Shown here: one piece after another, positions 1-14,000 of the stretch
Position numbering within the stretch: position 1 is the stretch's first letter
Layout: the number at the start of each line of letters is the position of its first letter
Source of the DNA: Albula goreensis
Taxonomy: Eukaryota > Chordata > Actinopteri > Albuliformes > Albulidae
NCBI GenBank assembly: GCA_022829145.1
Contig: CM040745.1
Span: 31,402,406-31,466,405, forward strand
Reading direction: 5' to 3'
Length of the DNA: 64,000 nt
Notes under the pieces: model-generated
What the model saw: the letters and a program-made list of their open reading frames with translations, nothing else
Database searches by the model: none
What the model was told of the DNA's origin: nothing
Translations under genes and position numbers: made by a program

Positions 1-539
1 CGATGAATAACAAACTCCTTCATAGTTACTTTCGGCCTCAGTGTGACTTCTCTCGCTGTTATCGTCCTTGCCCTGCTGCTTAGTTTTGAGGGACAGCCTG
101 ATCTAGGCAGTGTGCAGGTGGCTCAATTTTTGTACTTCTCTTCGGATCTGTGTCTTTCAACAATCTCATTTCTGAGTTGGTTTTCATAGTTAAATCTCAG
201 CTTGAAATTCACCACCTGATTAAGGGACCTCACAAAGACAGTGTATTTCATTTACTGTCTGAAATAATTTAAACATTCCCTTTGCACACAGAAAGAATAC
301 ATTCAACTGACTGTCTGGCTAACTGATTTTCTTCTTTTCCGCTAAAGTAATTTAAAAGTTTTCCTGAATGGGGTCTATAAAATATAAGTTTGATCATGAA
401 ATATTTTTTCTTTCAGATTATACATTTTAATGTAGAATATACAGAATGAAAAATGACAGTTGGAGGTCCCATTTAAATGAATGTTTATGCAGTGAGTCCA
501 AATTTATACTTCAGACATAAAATATGCTTCAATGCTTCA

Positions 540-625
540 TATATATTACATTACATTACATTATGGGCATTTGTTAGACGCTCTTATCCAGAGCAACTTA
601 CAAGGCATATATATATATATAGAAT
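540..625 (+). repeat. Teleost dispersed repeat fragment
   Basis: Contains tandem ttaca units, then gggcatttgttagacgctc and ttatccagagcaacttacaa, a motif found very widely in teleost genomes as part of dispersed repeats. It is followed by an AT dinucleotide tract. Recognition is from memory; I cannot assign the exact family. Confidence 0.55.
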
Positions 626-1403
626 TTGTATACTCTTTGTAAGTTCAGAAACTAATATCTAGGTTTCAGAAGTGTCATAGTTGTCAAATTAATACACAAC
701 TTATGGGAGGATTGTGGGATATATTTTTAGTGTGGGACATCCTTCACCATTTCCAAAACTTTCCAGCAGACTATTTTAATTATTTTACAGACATACAATT
801 CAAAGAACTGTATAAGCAAAGCGTATAGCTGTGTCAAATTTGTGAACATTAGATGCACAATTATAAGGTTACAGTTTTTTGTAGTTTTAGTAATCTGGTG
901 TGTTCAAATTCCAGTCATGATTATTTTCATAAGATGTGCACAGAAACTCCTGCACAGGTCTGTAATTCTGCCTTTAAATATAATACTATGGGGGCCTCAA
1001 GTGGCCATTCTCCAGGTTGCAGCCAGCCATGTCAGGATTTCTTTTGAGACTCCTTGAGTTAAAGTTCATCCTTTGATGAAGATATTCATCATAAAAAGTT
1101 TTTAAAGAAAATATATAAATACTGAACCCATTTTATAGATTTTCTATAGACTCTAATATGAAATACTCTAATAGTTCAGTTATGACTGGGCTAAGAGCTC
1201 TAAGATAGGGGTTATTTGAGTTTGTGGTTAAAATAAGGAACCGACATAAGGATAACTGTCAATAAAAATGATATTGGTATATAAAATAGGAAGTAAAAGA
1301 CCAGGCAATGCTGGACATGGACATGGACATCCTCTCAATAGATAAAAATAAATCTATAAATACGGTTTACTCAGTTTATAATGCAATTTGTTACTTTGTG
1401 TTT

Positions 1404-1420
1404 GACCACTAGAGGACACA
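1404..1420 (+). promoter_or_regulatory. CTCF-like motif
   Basis: gaccactagaggacaca resembles the CTCF core CCASYAGRKGGCRS, with mismatches at the 3' half. This is motif resemblance only. Confidence 0.2.
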
Positions 1421-1894
1421 ATTTCTGCCATCTTTCACAGAATATTACTCCTTTTTCTGGTTTAGGTCTTTTGGTCGGAACATTTTTGCTGTCCTCTCTG
1501 TGTCTATAAAGCAACCCAGAGGTGGCACCACATACCTAAAAGTGATGTGGCAGATAGTCCCATCTAAAAATCTGTGATTAGTCTTTTTAAAGATGGAAAA
1601 AGCCAAAACGTGAATTTATCATTCCAGTCTACACGCGCAATTCTACAGTTCAAGTCAACATTTAGTGAATAGCAGTAATAAATCCTTAATTAACCTTATA
1701 TTACAGGACAGGACAGTCACCATCCTGCATGATTTAAAAGCATAATGACATGCTGTTCCACAGTTTACTATATGCTGAGCTAAAGATTAATTGATTCTTT
1801 ATCCCTTGTACCACAACCCTTCACCCCTTGTTTTCCCAGTTTGAATTGAACTGCTATTAGCTCTACCCATGGCAAATGCTAGGCATGATAAAAA

Positions 1895-1912
1895 CCAACA
1901 GGTGTCGCTAGG
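1895..1912 (+). promoter_or_regulatory. CTCF-like motif
   Basis: ccaacaggtgtcgctagg matches the CTCF core in plus orientation with about three mismatches. This is motif resemblance only. Confidence 0.22.
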
Positions 1913-3164
1913 GAACATCAAGTGTTATCACTTTACTCACTATTCTTCCCGAACCGAGGCTGCCTCACCAACACGAACTTTGGGCCATTGCCAATAATGG
2001 CTTTGCATCTCATGGCCTGAAGTTAAACTCCTCCCAGGTGGGGGATTCACAGCTGCACAACACACATTCACATAATAAGGATGATAAATCCTGACAAACA
2101 ATCAGGGATTGGTACAGTTAAACTGCAGTTAAAATGAAGGCACAAGACAGGAAAAGTAAAAGCACGAAGACTCTCAGCGGGCAAAGCACAGTCAGCTTGC
2201 AGAAGCGAAATGTTCAGGGTGTGTAGAGAGTGGACATTTCCTTACCATTAGGAGAACATAACATGGTGCTCATTGTAGTATCTGTCAGTCAAACATCAGT
2301 AATGATAAACATAGGCTAATACATACATAGGCTAATACAGACAAATAAATTGATTGATGCCATTTTGTATGCGCGCCACATGTTGATGTTGGCTTGTGGT
2401 AGCACATGATGTGGAAAACAATGTTATCAATCCTTGGAAATACACACTTCAAAAGTCCTCAATCTGTCAGATGCTCTGTGTTGCAGCCATGTTTACGCTT
2501 CTCAGAGAACAGTGACAAGTAAAGTGAATGTATGCCCCTTCATAAATTATAAAACAGGAAAAGACAGAATGATGTTGATGTTTTAATACATTGTGTACAT
2601 GTCATGTATAATATAGAAGACAGATTTATTTGATAAAAATTTGATAATTTCCACCCCTATGAGTTTGAGACCCAAATCCTGCCTGCAGTGTGCAGACTAC
2701 ACACTAGACTGAATAACACACACTCACAGGGCTACATCAAAGCACCAAAAATAAGATGAAATAAAAAAGCAACAATATGAAAACCTGAATAAAACAAAAC
2801 AAACAAACCAAAAAAATCAGGTCCATGTGTCAACTCTTTGTAATTTGTACTTTTCCAGGCTGATCTTATTAATTCCTGTTCTGCCACCATGGAAACAAAC
2901 AAACTGCCAAACCAATAAAAAGTGGTGCTTTCTGAACCCTCAGGGATTGCTATGTCGTGAATCTTTCTGGGTACCCATACTTTGGAAAGTCCTTCAAGAG
3001 ACAGAAGTTTGCAGCTTGGCTGTGAACAGAGATGAGATTCTAAAAAAAAAAAAAAAAACCTTTGGTGACAGCACTGAAAAGGTGTTGACACTTGACAGTG
3101 TGGGGGTGAGGAGGAAGTTTGCTGGAGTGGTACATGTTGAGTGCTGTCAGTTTGGCACATACCT

Positions 3165-3300
3165 TAAAGCAGTGGCTCCCAGCGTCGGTCCCGGGGGCCC
3201 CCTGTGCATGCTGGTTTTAATACCAACCACAACTGCAACCCCAGAATCTTAAGCTGTTAATTGTTCATAATTGTTCATGCTTTTCATGATTACAGAGACA
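3165..3300 (+). repeat. Dispersed repeat fragment (cagtggctcc... type)
   Basis: The string cagtggctcccagc followed by gggggccccctgtgcatgct and ggttttaataccaacc resembles a common fish interspersed repeat. Boundaries are approximate, and the class (probably a non-autonomous element) is not determinable by eye. Confidence 0.45.
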
Positions 3301-6300
3301 TTTTTCCATTATAGCTATGCATGTCATGATGAAAAAGCTCCTTTATTCACATTGTGTCATATTGCAGGCAACTCCATGAAGACAAGTAAAATGTTTTAAC
3401 TCATATTAAAGACTGGGGTGATCCTGGACACAGGACCACTAAAACTAACCATTGGTTAATAATGAAGGATTCAAAGACAAAGCTAATTATAATGAGCCAA
3501 ACCTGCATTGTGTTACTAAGCATAAGGAAAACAAGCAGGAGCTTAATCATGTGTTCAGTGACTTAAGGAGCGTATGGATTCACCCAGGTCTATAATCTGA
3601 TCAGGAAAAAAAAACTTACTCTCGCAAAATCACATATTTCATTATTTAATTATGTGTCCCATGAATGGAAGCAGAATTAAGTCCTAGTACCTGAAATGTC
3701 TAAACCAAGTCTCTCACATCTGAAGGAACCAGTCATGTCTGTTACTGAGTTGATTTTACAGCTCTATTTTTTCCCAGTGTGCTGTGGACACACCTTGTCA
3801 AAATCACTGAACAACAAGGGATATCTGAGCTGAGGTTTATATATGTATGAAGATGATACAGTGGAATTCCTCCAAACAGTAGATCATGTATGTTTGATAG
3901 TGTTTGACATCCATGTCTTCAACAGTAAAGGCCTTCCCTGGGATGGGGATAAAAAGGCCCAATCACCCAATGCATGCTGGGACAACGATAACCGATGTCA
4001 TTGACTTCACTGACAGCTGTAGAAGCACATTTCTTCATGCATCTCCTGCTCCCATACATATTAGACCCCGATAACTTTGAGTATTTCCTCTGTGTCATTT
4101 GGACACATGTAGTGGTTTTAGCTTCAAGCTAACAGCCAAACAGTGCAAATCTGTTGACGGGCCCTTTCCCTCTCCATTGAGCCATCAGGCAAATAACGCC
4201 ACAGGCGACTGTCACCTCCATGACAACACTGCCATGATAGCATCAGCACCTGCGTCAGCAAACACTGCCTGCAGGTCCGACTTACTGCTCAAGCAGCCAC
4301 TGAAACCTGGTGTGACTATGTCAATCACCCAAATGTTGAGGTTATATCAGAGTACGAGGAAGCTGAAAGCAATTACACCCCTGACTTTGTAAGCTGGAAG
4401 GTAAAACACAAAACCCTGTGCATACCTTTCTCACTGGCAGCGAAAGCTTATACCAGCATGTATCTACCTATGAGCCCTGCACATATCCTTACCTGGAAGC
4501 TAATTTTGGCAAGGAGTTGGGATAATATGTAATTGAATACACCGTTTCAGAACTATATGTGATGTTAAAGACTCCTCCAGTGAAAAATTCCTCCCTCACA
4601 AACTGATCTCTGGTCAATAACAATATGTGCCATAAAACATCACATAATCAGGCATGCTCCCAAGTAACACAGAGAAATGTAGGTAGTATACAAACTACTT
4701 ATGAGTTGCAACTTAGCTGTTAACTTGTTTCACGTATACTTTATGGAATCTCCACTGAACAATTTCACAGCCCTCTCACCCAGTCCACAGCCGAGTACCA
4801 TCCCATTAGCACATACCGCCAGGTCACTGCCCTCGGGCACCCCCGGGAACGCTTGATTGTGTGAAATATGTATTTTAGCAGCTAGACTATGGGCCAGGAG
4901 GACAATTTACCCTGAACTTCCATTGTACAGGGCTTGCATTTGGAAGTTAAAAGCATACTGAATGCCAGTACCATTTATCCATTTTTACTTGGTATATACT
5001 TTACTACTGAAAAGCGATATTCTCGGAATTATTCACCAGACATAAGGAACTAATCTAATAAATGTATCAGTCAGCTTTTAAGATTTTGAATGATTTTCTG
5101 CTTTTTCATTGTATTTTTAAGGCTGATTATTGGAGAAGCAAGCCATCTTCTTGATGAAATGCATCGACTTTTTGTGTAGCTTTATTCAATTTTGTATGCA
5201 AGCACACTGAAACTTCTCATACTAAATTGACTTCTCAAAGTAGGATCTCATCTGCTCTGAAGATTTAATTGGTTGCCAACCAATACTGTTCAACCCCTGC
5301 TCCTCAGAGTCAGAGGGGGGAACTCCACAGTGGGCAGAACTTGTCTCCAAATTGAGAGTTCAATACAAGTTCATTTTTGGTGAAAGACTTCTGCATACCA
5401 ATGTGTTTGTACAAACTTGCCTTAGGTGAATTTTACCTTAAATTATGCATTTCACTTCTTGCAATGCTTTTTTGGCATTTTTCCCACCAGAATTCAGCTT
5501 AACTGTTCAGCCTGATGTAGCAGTCTGATCCGGCCAACTCTGGAAGAGGCAGCCATAAGATGCTATTCCTCCTACAATGAGGACTTTATTCTTTTGACAC
5601 TCCAGAAGGACCACAAAACCCATACTGCCATCACATGTCATCAGAGGATCACAAAGTCAGCATATATTCGGTTCTTGGATCCAGGAGTGGGTGCTATAGA
5701 GTGATGAGACTAACAAACTTAACTAGCTTAACCCCAACCTTCCCCAACTGCTGCCTGGTGGTGTACATTTTTTATACAACCTGTATAAAATACAGCTGCA
5801 AGCAGAAATGAGATGGTTCGAGCTCTCATAGCCACAATGAAGCCAATAAATCTCTATTTCACCCCCTGAAGACTGTATGTTTTATTATACTGCACACCAA
5901 ACAAATGGAGGCACCAAATTTTCCGGTCATTTTTTTAACCTCTCAGAAGTTCCTCAGAGTAGTATTACAATGCACAAATATAATAAAGGGATAGGTGACC
6001 ATGACACATTTTAAATCTCTGAAAAGACACAGATTTGTGAATCATTTTGAAATATTTTTTTCCTAAATTGTAGAAATAAATTGTTAAAATATATATACAT
6101 CCAGAAATGTCTTCATTCACATAAACTACTGACCTCAATTTATATTAAGAGCTCTGTAGCACCACCAACTTCAGAGTTATCAGAATTTTTGTGAAAACGT
6201 CCAACAAGTTTATTGGTCCTTAATTAATCTTTCAGCATAACCACTAAAAAAGTAGTGATTTACATATTATTTCATGAAATTCAACTTTATTTCAACTAAA

Positions 6301-7299
6301 TTTGACTATAGTCCCACCAGAAGCCAAATCTATGCCATCTTTTAATAAACAGCTCATCCACCTGCACAAGAATACGTTAAATATTTAACACACAAAAATT
6401 GGTGTGTGTGGGATATAGCAGCTAAAAATAAGAATCCATACAGAAACCTGAGGGGTTCCAGCACTAGGTGCTTCTTAGGTGGATGATGAAACATTCAGAG
6501 AATAAAGGTTTTGATGCAGCACTCTAAAATAATGCATTGTCAGATATGGTAAACTGTGGCATAACTAAGTAGTAGAAGAATGTATGGCAGATCCTGTGTC
6601 ACATGTTATATACAAATAAATTATGATTTGCAAAGGGCAAAATTCAATCAAACACACTTGTTTATGAATCAGTTAAACTTTGCGATTCAATACAGAGTTT
6701 GTATCACAACATATGGTTCTACTTTATTGGAGTGAGCAAGCATATCCTTTGGAATATGTTCTTTCTATGTTCAGATGTTAGTTTCACGGGTACAGCTTGA
6801 TCTGTCTGAGACTGTTACCATGGTCACTATTTCATGTGGATATGACCTGCCTCATCTGCTGTCCTCAAGCCTCTTCCAGCAGACACTGTGTCCCAATTCT
6901 TAGTCACACCGACCGCTCCAGTGCGTTTCTGTGCCATTGTAGAGGGAGTGGGGATTTGAGGTGATATTAATTTGCTTGGTGACAGATTTTTTTTAAACTG
7001 CTAGTGTTTTTCTCCAACTGCAGATTTCAAATCCTCATTTCAATGATTGGTAGTGAAGATATAGACAATCCTCCAATGGTTTATAAACAGCTTTGGTGAG
7101 ACTCTCTGAAAGAGTGACTACTTTTTTCATTAACTCCATTTCTGGATTTTCTGTCAGTTGGTGAATTGATGGAACTCCCAAGACAATCATTGCTGATTTT
7201 TGTCAATATAATAAAAAGTATTACAAGGAATATTGCACTTCCTGTGAATTCTGAAAGCTCTTCAAGCATGTTCAGTCAATGATGTAGCCAAGAGTATTG

Positions 7300-7890
7300 T
7301 GATGCTGAATGAGGCGGGTCAGCAAAGTGGGGCGGCACAATGAGGCAACAAGCACCAGAGCGGTACAGTTTACCAGGCGCGATGCCTGCTTTAATATTAA
7401 CCACAGCTGAAGTTACAGCCAGCAAGCAAAGCACAGCTTGCTATTACACACACTCAACTGGTATAAAAAATAGGCAGTTTAGCTAGCGTCTGGAGTGGCG
7501 AGGCGGGCGGCAGGCAACTCCTCTTGGCTCATCCTCTTTAACTGGAGTCTGTGGAAGCAATAACACAGGACGTTAGTTTGCCCCAAGAGCAGAAAAGATG
7601 AATCACCCCGAGGCTGGGTCTGCGGCGGCCTTTGTTGGTCTTCAGTCACCCTGGAGTAGCGGCAGCGGGGCTGATTGGGGAGGTGCTTCAGGTGGGCCTG
7701 GTTGTGGGTTGCACGTAGTCCAGTGCCGCTCTCCAGGGTCCTGATGCTCCGGCTGCATGCCCGGTGCTGTCCCACGTGCTGACCGCGCTTTCACAGTGGC
7801 AGTTTGGGACAGCTATGAACAGGTCTGTTATGAGCAGCGCTGGGCAGGGATAACTCCTCTTGCCCTGCCACAGTATGTATACTAGCATTT
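7300..7890 (-). mobile_element. GC-rich island, possible solo LTR or other repeat
   Basis: This block is markedly GC-rich against AT-rich flanks and has overlapping open frames on the minus strand (7479-7775 and 7688-7888) without domains. On the minus strand a GC-rich part is followed by an AATATTAAA signal-like string, an arrangement seen in LTRs. No matching second LTR, primer-binding site or target duplication was found. An unrelated repeat or an old regulatory island is equally possible. Confidence 0.3.
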
Positions 7891-8313
7891 AACTACTGTG
7901 GGGAAACAACAGGCTGTCCTCCTGACCACAGAATCATTTTCACATGGGCCTTTTTGGAAAAACCAGAAGGATATAGGACAGATAGTCAGTGCCTGAAATT
8001 ACTCTAAAATGTGGGTCAAAGAACCATGTTCATTTTTTTTTCTCCTATACAAATTCATTTAATCGTGAGTTGCTCACCTCTCCAAATGAACGGACTGAAT
8101 GAACAAGCTTCATGAGGCACAGCTTCATCACCATGATCTCCTGCCAAAATGTCGAGACGGCTGGCTCATTTATGAAGACTGCTGAAGCCCTTGATGCTGC
8201 AGAAATAGTGTGGGCATTGATTTTTGACAGATGAATTTGAATATGCATATCTTCATTATTTATAACCAAAGTGATGGTTTGTAATGAACGAAGCCCATAA
8301 GGAGATCCAGCCC

Positions 8314-8393
8314 TTGTCTTATTCCTCCATAACCCGCTTTCTTCCTGCCCCTGTTGTCTTATTCCTCCATAACCCGCTTTCTTCCTGCCCCTG
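8314..8393 (+). repeat. Perfect 40-bp tandem duplication
   Basis: Two adjacent identical 40-bp units (8314-8353 and 8354-8393), each beginning ttgtcttattcctccataac. The lack of divergence suggests a recent duplication. Confidence 0.95.
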
Positions 8394-8632
8394 TCCCCTC
8401 CACTCTGCTCTGCTCTGTCTTTGTTGGGGTGCAATATGGTGGCAAGTGGCAGCCAGTCTTTTAGGATCCCATAATATATACTTCAGGAGAATGAACCTTC
8501 AGACAACATGAATGCATTTGGAAGGAGTTTATTATGATGTAGCGAGTCATCTATTGGTACAGACATTGATCTTGGGCTTGGAGTCCAGGGGGGCAGTGTC
8601 ATGCCTCACTACTTTTTAGGGTGATGTGAACG

Positions 8633-8689
8633 CCCCCCCCCCCTTTGTCTGTCAAAAGAGGTTGAAAAAAAAAAAAAAAAAAAAAAAAA
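8633..8689 (+). repeat. C-run and 25-base A-run
   Basis: Eleven C (8633-8643) and, 21 bases later, 25 A (8665-8689). The A tract could be a retroposed poly(A) tail, but no element body was recognised 5' of it. Confidence 0.9.
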
Positions 8690-10194
8690 GGGAAGTTGAA
8701 GGTGGACATGGGGAGGGGGAGGGATGCCGGAAACAGAGTGTGATGGGAGAGAAGGTATGTGGAAAATTAACACCTGCGTAGACAACCGGATTGAACAGAT
8801 ACTGGTGTTTGAGTGAAGGGTTTGTCCGAAGGATGTCTTTCCTGAAATTTGTTAAACTCCAAAGGGTGAAACAAAAAAAACAAACAAAATTATTAATAAA
8901 AAGGTTTTTCAAAAAAAGAAGAAAAAGCAAGTTCAGCCTTACATTTGAACAAATCATACCATGATAAGTGTGGCCTGGTTAAATGAAGAATGAAGATGGA
9001 ATATTGACAGAAGGATGAAACAACAAATTACTTTACAATCATTGTCATTTTTCTAAACTGTAGAATTGAGTCTGAGAATGTAACTAGTGCTGTGTGTGCT
9101 CCTGTAAGCTAACAGCGCTCTCTTCTTCCTTTTTTCATGGCAAACAGATTGATAGCTTTTGAGCCACAAATCAGGAGTGTCAGTAAAATAAGTAGGCCTT
9201 GTGGGTTTCTTTGTTTTTTTCATGGCAGTTCATGGCAGTGTAAACAGTTCTTAAAAACAACAGTAAAGCAGGCTTAGTAAAATCAATAATTCATTTTAAA
9301 ACCACAAGTAGAAATCAATGACTCACCTTCCAAACTACTCATTTTGGACTAATGGCCACTTTTATAGGCAGAACCAATGACACATCAGGTTTCAGTCAAG
9401 CAATCACTGCTTTTGACCATGGTTAATTGGTACCAATTTACTAATTATCACATTCCAAAGTAATTAACAATGTTCCAACATTTGGGGCGTGCCACTCCTT
9501 CGCAGAACCAGAAACAGGCCAAGGCCAGTCCAGTAACAGGAATAAAAAAAGGGAAAATGGCAAAAGGGACATAGAAGACCAGGTCAAAAATGATCTCAAA
9601 TCAGTGCTTATTTCACCAACTTTAAATGGCTGCATGGTAGACATAAGAATCCATACGATAGCCACTGCCTCTGTGGTGTTTTCCCAACCTCATTGTGATG
9701 TTTTTTCATAGAACTCTGTAGTGATGCTAACGTGAAGAATATTGTATCCTTGTATCCATGGATTGTATCCTTGAAAGTAAGAATTAGCCTTGAAGGGCGG
9801 ATGAAGGCACTCATGCGTTCATCGTATGCAGATTGAATCATACTTTGTCGAAGGGTCTTTGTTTCTGCATTTTGGCACTTATGTCTTGATATATTCTGAC
9901 TTTCCTTCCCCAGTAACTCAGAGCCCCGGTTTCCTCTGCCAGTCAGCCTTTTGCCTTTAAACCGGTATAATGGGATTGTCATGCATTGAGAGTCATTTCA
10001 GTCCTGGCGGTATGCTACAAGATCTGGTGGCTAGGCACCCAGATTATCCTCTCCCAACAATTATTTTAAATTTTTCTTTTTACTTACATAAATACAAATA
10101 CATCAGTTGTGAAAGCAAAAACATAGGTTAGTACTTGAAAAAGAGAAAAGAAAGAAAAAAGTATACATATACATAAACACACACAAATACCAGG

Positions 10195-11060
10195 ATGTTT
10201 ATAGATATAAAGAAAATATTTGGTGCCAAGTTTATATTATATTTACATAATCTATATGGTTCTGCCAAATGTTGTTAAAATCTGCATTTTTACCCCTTTG
10301 CCCATAGAATATTTTGTCTAAGGGAATATAACTTGACAATTCATTAAGCCAATGGGGAACTGAAGGGGATTCATCTGATTTTCAATTTGCTGTAATTCAT
10401 TTTTTTTTGCAGCTATAGGGCTAAATCAATATACCTTTCCTGATATCTGTTCCAGGGATCAGAATTAATTGTCCCAAGTAAACATAACTGTGGGTGATAT
10501 GGAATAGTAATCTTTAAACAATTACAAATCAAATGACATACCTCTTGCCAATAAGGAATAATTTTGGGACAATTCTAAAACATATGAAAATAGGAACATT
10601 TAAGTCTCTTATAGTGCCAACAAAGACTTATATAAAATAAAATGTTCAGCAATTAAATGAAAATGTTGGCCGAAGAAGAAGTTAGGTTTCCCATTTCCAC
10701 AACATTTTCATATCTGACTACATGCAAATTTTTTCTTTCTGGAGTGATGTTCCAGCTAATCCACCTTTTGTTTTAAAAATGCAACATCCTCCTCCAACTG
10801 TTGTTTTGGCATTTCCAAATCAGTGAGATGGGTTTCTGCCCCGATAGAGAAAGTTTCACAAAGTGAAACAGTCTGCTTTATCTGATAATCCGATTTTGCC
10901 TTTGTTTATGGGTTTTACATTCTTCTCAAGAGCTGCGGAGATCTCCTCAAGGATAATATCTTGCATAAGCATAGCCATTTTAGCTTCCCAGTTTCCACTC
11001 TTTGGCATGTAGTGGTAAAGAAGCTATCTATACAACGTTGTTGGACTCTTATCCCTTTCA
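10195..11060 (-). mobile_element. Decayed L1-type LINE fragments (ORF1 coiled coil and ORF2 C-terminus)
   Basis: Reading the minus strand, 11060 to about 10700 gives a broken ORF1-like coiled coil: ILEEISAALEKN, then in another frame DLEMPKQQLEEDVAFLKQKV and LEHHSRKK, the equivalent of the L1 LENRSRRNN boundary. From about 10600 to 10200 the translation resembles the C-terminal tail of fish L1 ORF2 (SPTVMFTWDN, then PIAAKKNELQQ). Several stops and frameshifts interrupt both parts. The RRM, endonuclease and reverse transcriptase regions are missing between them, so this is an internally deleted or composite relic. Confidence 0.5.
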
Positions 11061-14000
11061 TCTCTCATCCCTTATCACACTTACATGAGCAGTTTTTTAA
11101 AAGGGGATTTTCACTTTTTTTAAGACGGTCATCCATAACCTTGGATATGTCTTCATGAGTGAGGTATAATCATTTTCTGCACACCCTGTGCTCTTAATAA
11201 ACCAAACTTGTGCTGGTCTATTTTTGCCTGATCCTAACTCCTCCATTCACCTCATGACACAACCTGTAAAATCTCTAAATATGGGAACCCCAGAAAACAC
11301 AGGACTTTTTAACATGTATTTTTATAAGCATATTTGAAAATAACGTTCTGTTTTAGTTCATATATGTTTTCATTCTATGACAGTGATGCCCTTTGCATTA
11401 CCTCTGGGTGATTTGCCTACTGGCAGTGTACTTCTGCACCGGTTAAATGTTGCCAGACTGGGCCTCTAATGCAATGATGACATAGTAATGGGTTGGTGAA
11501 AGTAACAGAGTTCATATATTTGCTTAGTTACATTCTCCAGGATGTTATGAAATGAATGGAGGAGATCGGATCAGGCTTTAACAGACTAGCACATGACTGG
11601 ATTTGTTCAGAGCACAGGGGAAACACACCAGAGGAAAGGAAACTGCAGAGCTCAAGTCTTAAAAAGGTGAATAAAGTCTTAAAAATGCCCTTCTGTGCCT
11701 TCCAGTCAAATTCAACTGTTAAACACTAGAGGGCGCCTGTGTGCTGGAAGGGGTAGTCTGTCCATAATAAGGTTTATGCTATTAATAAGCATAAAGCTTT
11801 CAATTCAAATCACACACTGGTTCCATCAATCCAACCGTGTTCCTATATTTGTCAATTTGGAGGGTGATTTCATTGACTACCCTGCACAAAGCCGAGAACC
11901 ACCCAGTTCACTCATCTACATGTGGATTACTCAGCAGAGAGCTTTCTGTCTTTGTGAAGGGATGTCATTACAATCCTGTTTCCATTTTCAATTCTGTCCA
12001 GTGACTTTGTTACCCCCACACACAACCCCCCATTCACACACACATAATCACAGAAACAAAGAACTCATATAAATAAACAAATTATACATGCGCACATAGA
12101 AACAATGCAAATAGCCCATCATATGCAGGCATGTTCTGATAAGTGGTTGGCAACAGATGGTCGCTTGTCCTCAGTGCCATTGATTTTGTTACACATACGT
12201 CCTGTTGGTCAGGAAAGTAATCGGCAATGCCAATACCAGGGAGTCCATATTTCACTGGTTTCTCGGTCAATTTGATGTAGAAAAGCATAGGTCGATTAAT
12301 CAGTCAATATCGTTTAGAAAAGCAAGATGGAAATGCATGTTTTTCCAGCTGCTGCCAAGGTGGAGTGGTGGTGCTCTTCTCAACCTCACAGGGTTTTGGC
12401 TGAAGCTCTCATGGGAGCTTATTGTTACACCTGTATTGGGATGTACAAAACTGTTGAACATTTTTACTCAATACTGTTGTGTTTTAAGTATGTCATCCTT
12501 GGCAGCAATTACAAAAGAAATATAGTGGCAGAGCAGTCCAGCAGTATTGCTCGGACACTTGTGCGTGATCTTTTCTTTGAAGCGGAGGAAAAGTGCCACG
12601 TGTGCTTTATCTCCACAGTGAAGAAGGTGAATTGAGCACTAGATGCTATTTTAATTCACTGTCCCTTTTCTATCAAAGCAAGTAATTGAAGGCTTCTGAC
12701 TCATCCTCGCTTCAGGCATCATAACAGACAACGCAAGAGCCCATTAGGAAACCCTCGTCACATCAGTGACTGAAAAGTAAGTGTGGCACTTAGTCTTCAA
12801 AAGGTAATGAGATGTGGGTATTGTCATTAAGGCATGACTGGATTGAAGTGTTAATGGAGTGAAATTATGTAGTGTTTTTCAGATGTTGATTTTGCTCTTG
12901 TTGGCATCCTTCCATCCAGAGGACATAGGACTGATGTGCCTGTATGTGAAGAAAATGGTTCATTTTTTTAAGTACACGTTTATCTTGCATTGTGCATTGT
13001 GTTATAGCATACTATTACTACTTTCAATACTTTTTGCTTCACTAGGTATTCTGGAAATGACCAAAACAAAACTGGCTATGCAATTATAGTGAACATTCAG
13101 CATCATATCTGGAAAAGATTTTAAACGGACAGCAGTACTTCCGGTAACATAAAGGTGTAGCTATGAGTCAAGACCATTTTTCCATTTGAATACCTCCTAC
13201 AAAAGGTTCGTTTTAACAAATTCCTTTTACCATTAAGAGTAATTTGAAACGTGCCAGCTGGTTGTGGTGGATGCCAGGGCAGAGAGGATGCCAGGATGTC
13301 ATGCTGCTGGAATGGGTAAGGTGGCTCAGATGAATGAGTCCTGATGGCTATTCTCTCTGGCTTCACCTGCCTTACATAATGTCCACCCATTAGCTCCTAT
13401 GCTCCCATGCTATTGCCCCTATGGTGAATGTGGAATATATAAAGTCTCATTTAGAATATCTCCATCAATTTTTGTCATCACTATTTTCTTTTGTGAGGAA
13501 TAAAATGAAATGTTCTGGTTTTTATTCAAATGTTCAAAAATTTTGTGAACAGCTTGGTTTTGGGCACAGGTTGTTATATTTTCACAATCTTTATTAAAAT
13601 ACAAAACTTTGTGACATTTCATCATTGTATAAATTAGGAGGATTGAACAATGTTTTTAGTGTATCCATAATTTTTCCTTAATGCTGACAAGTTTGTGTGC
13701 TCTTCATTATCGTGTGAATTGCTTCTGAGGCAAATTCAACCTCTGTGTTTGATCAAAATTGCTTATTTAATTCAAATCATTTGTTTGAATTAGATGGGTT
13801 GGTATAAAAGACATTTTTTGTATAAACATGTTTGTATTCCATTAGAATATGGCTATTTTCACAACTACATGATTACTGTTAGCGAAAATAATGCAGAGTT
13901 CTTCTACCCAAAAGACAAGTAACTGAGCAGTTTTTGGAATTTTTATAATGGTGGGTGGTGCATCTGCATTTAGGATCTGTGCAAATCCATTTCAGCTAGT

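Larger units (their letters stand above)
1..7299. other. Intergenic DNA 3' of pth2r, no gene recognised
   Basis: AT-rich DNA with frequent stops in all frames. The longest open frames (for example 2732-3160 minus and 4099-4392 plus) have no domain, compositional or splice support. It contains the two repeat fragments listed, a 17-base A run at 3042-3058, and two CTCF-like motifs. Confidence 0.7.

Noticed and set aside
2732..3160. 142-codon minus-strand frame
   Set aside because: It contains a poly-Phe run from a poly(A) tract, has no domain, and overlaps an equally long frame on the other strand.
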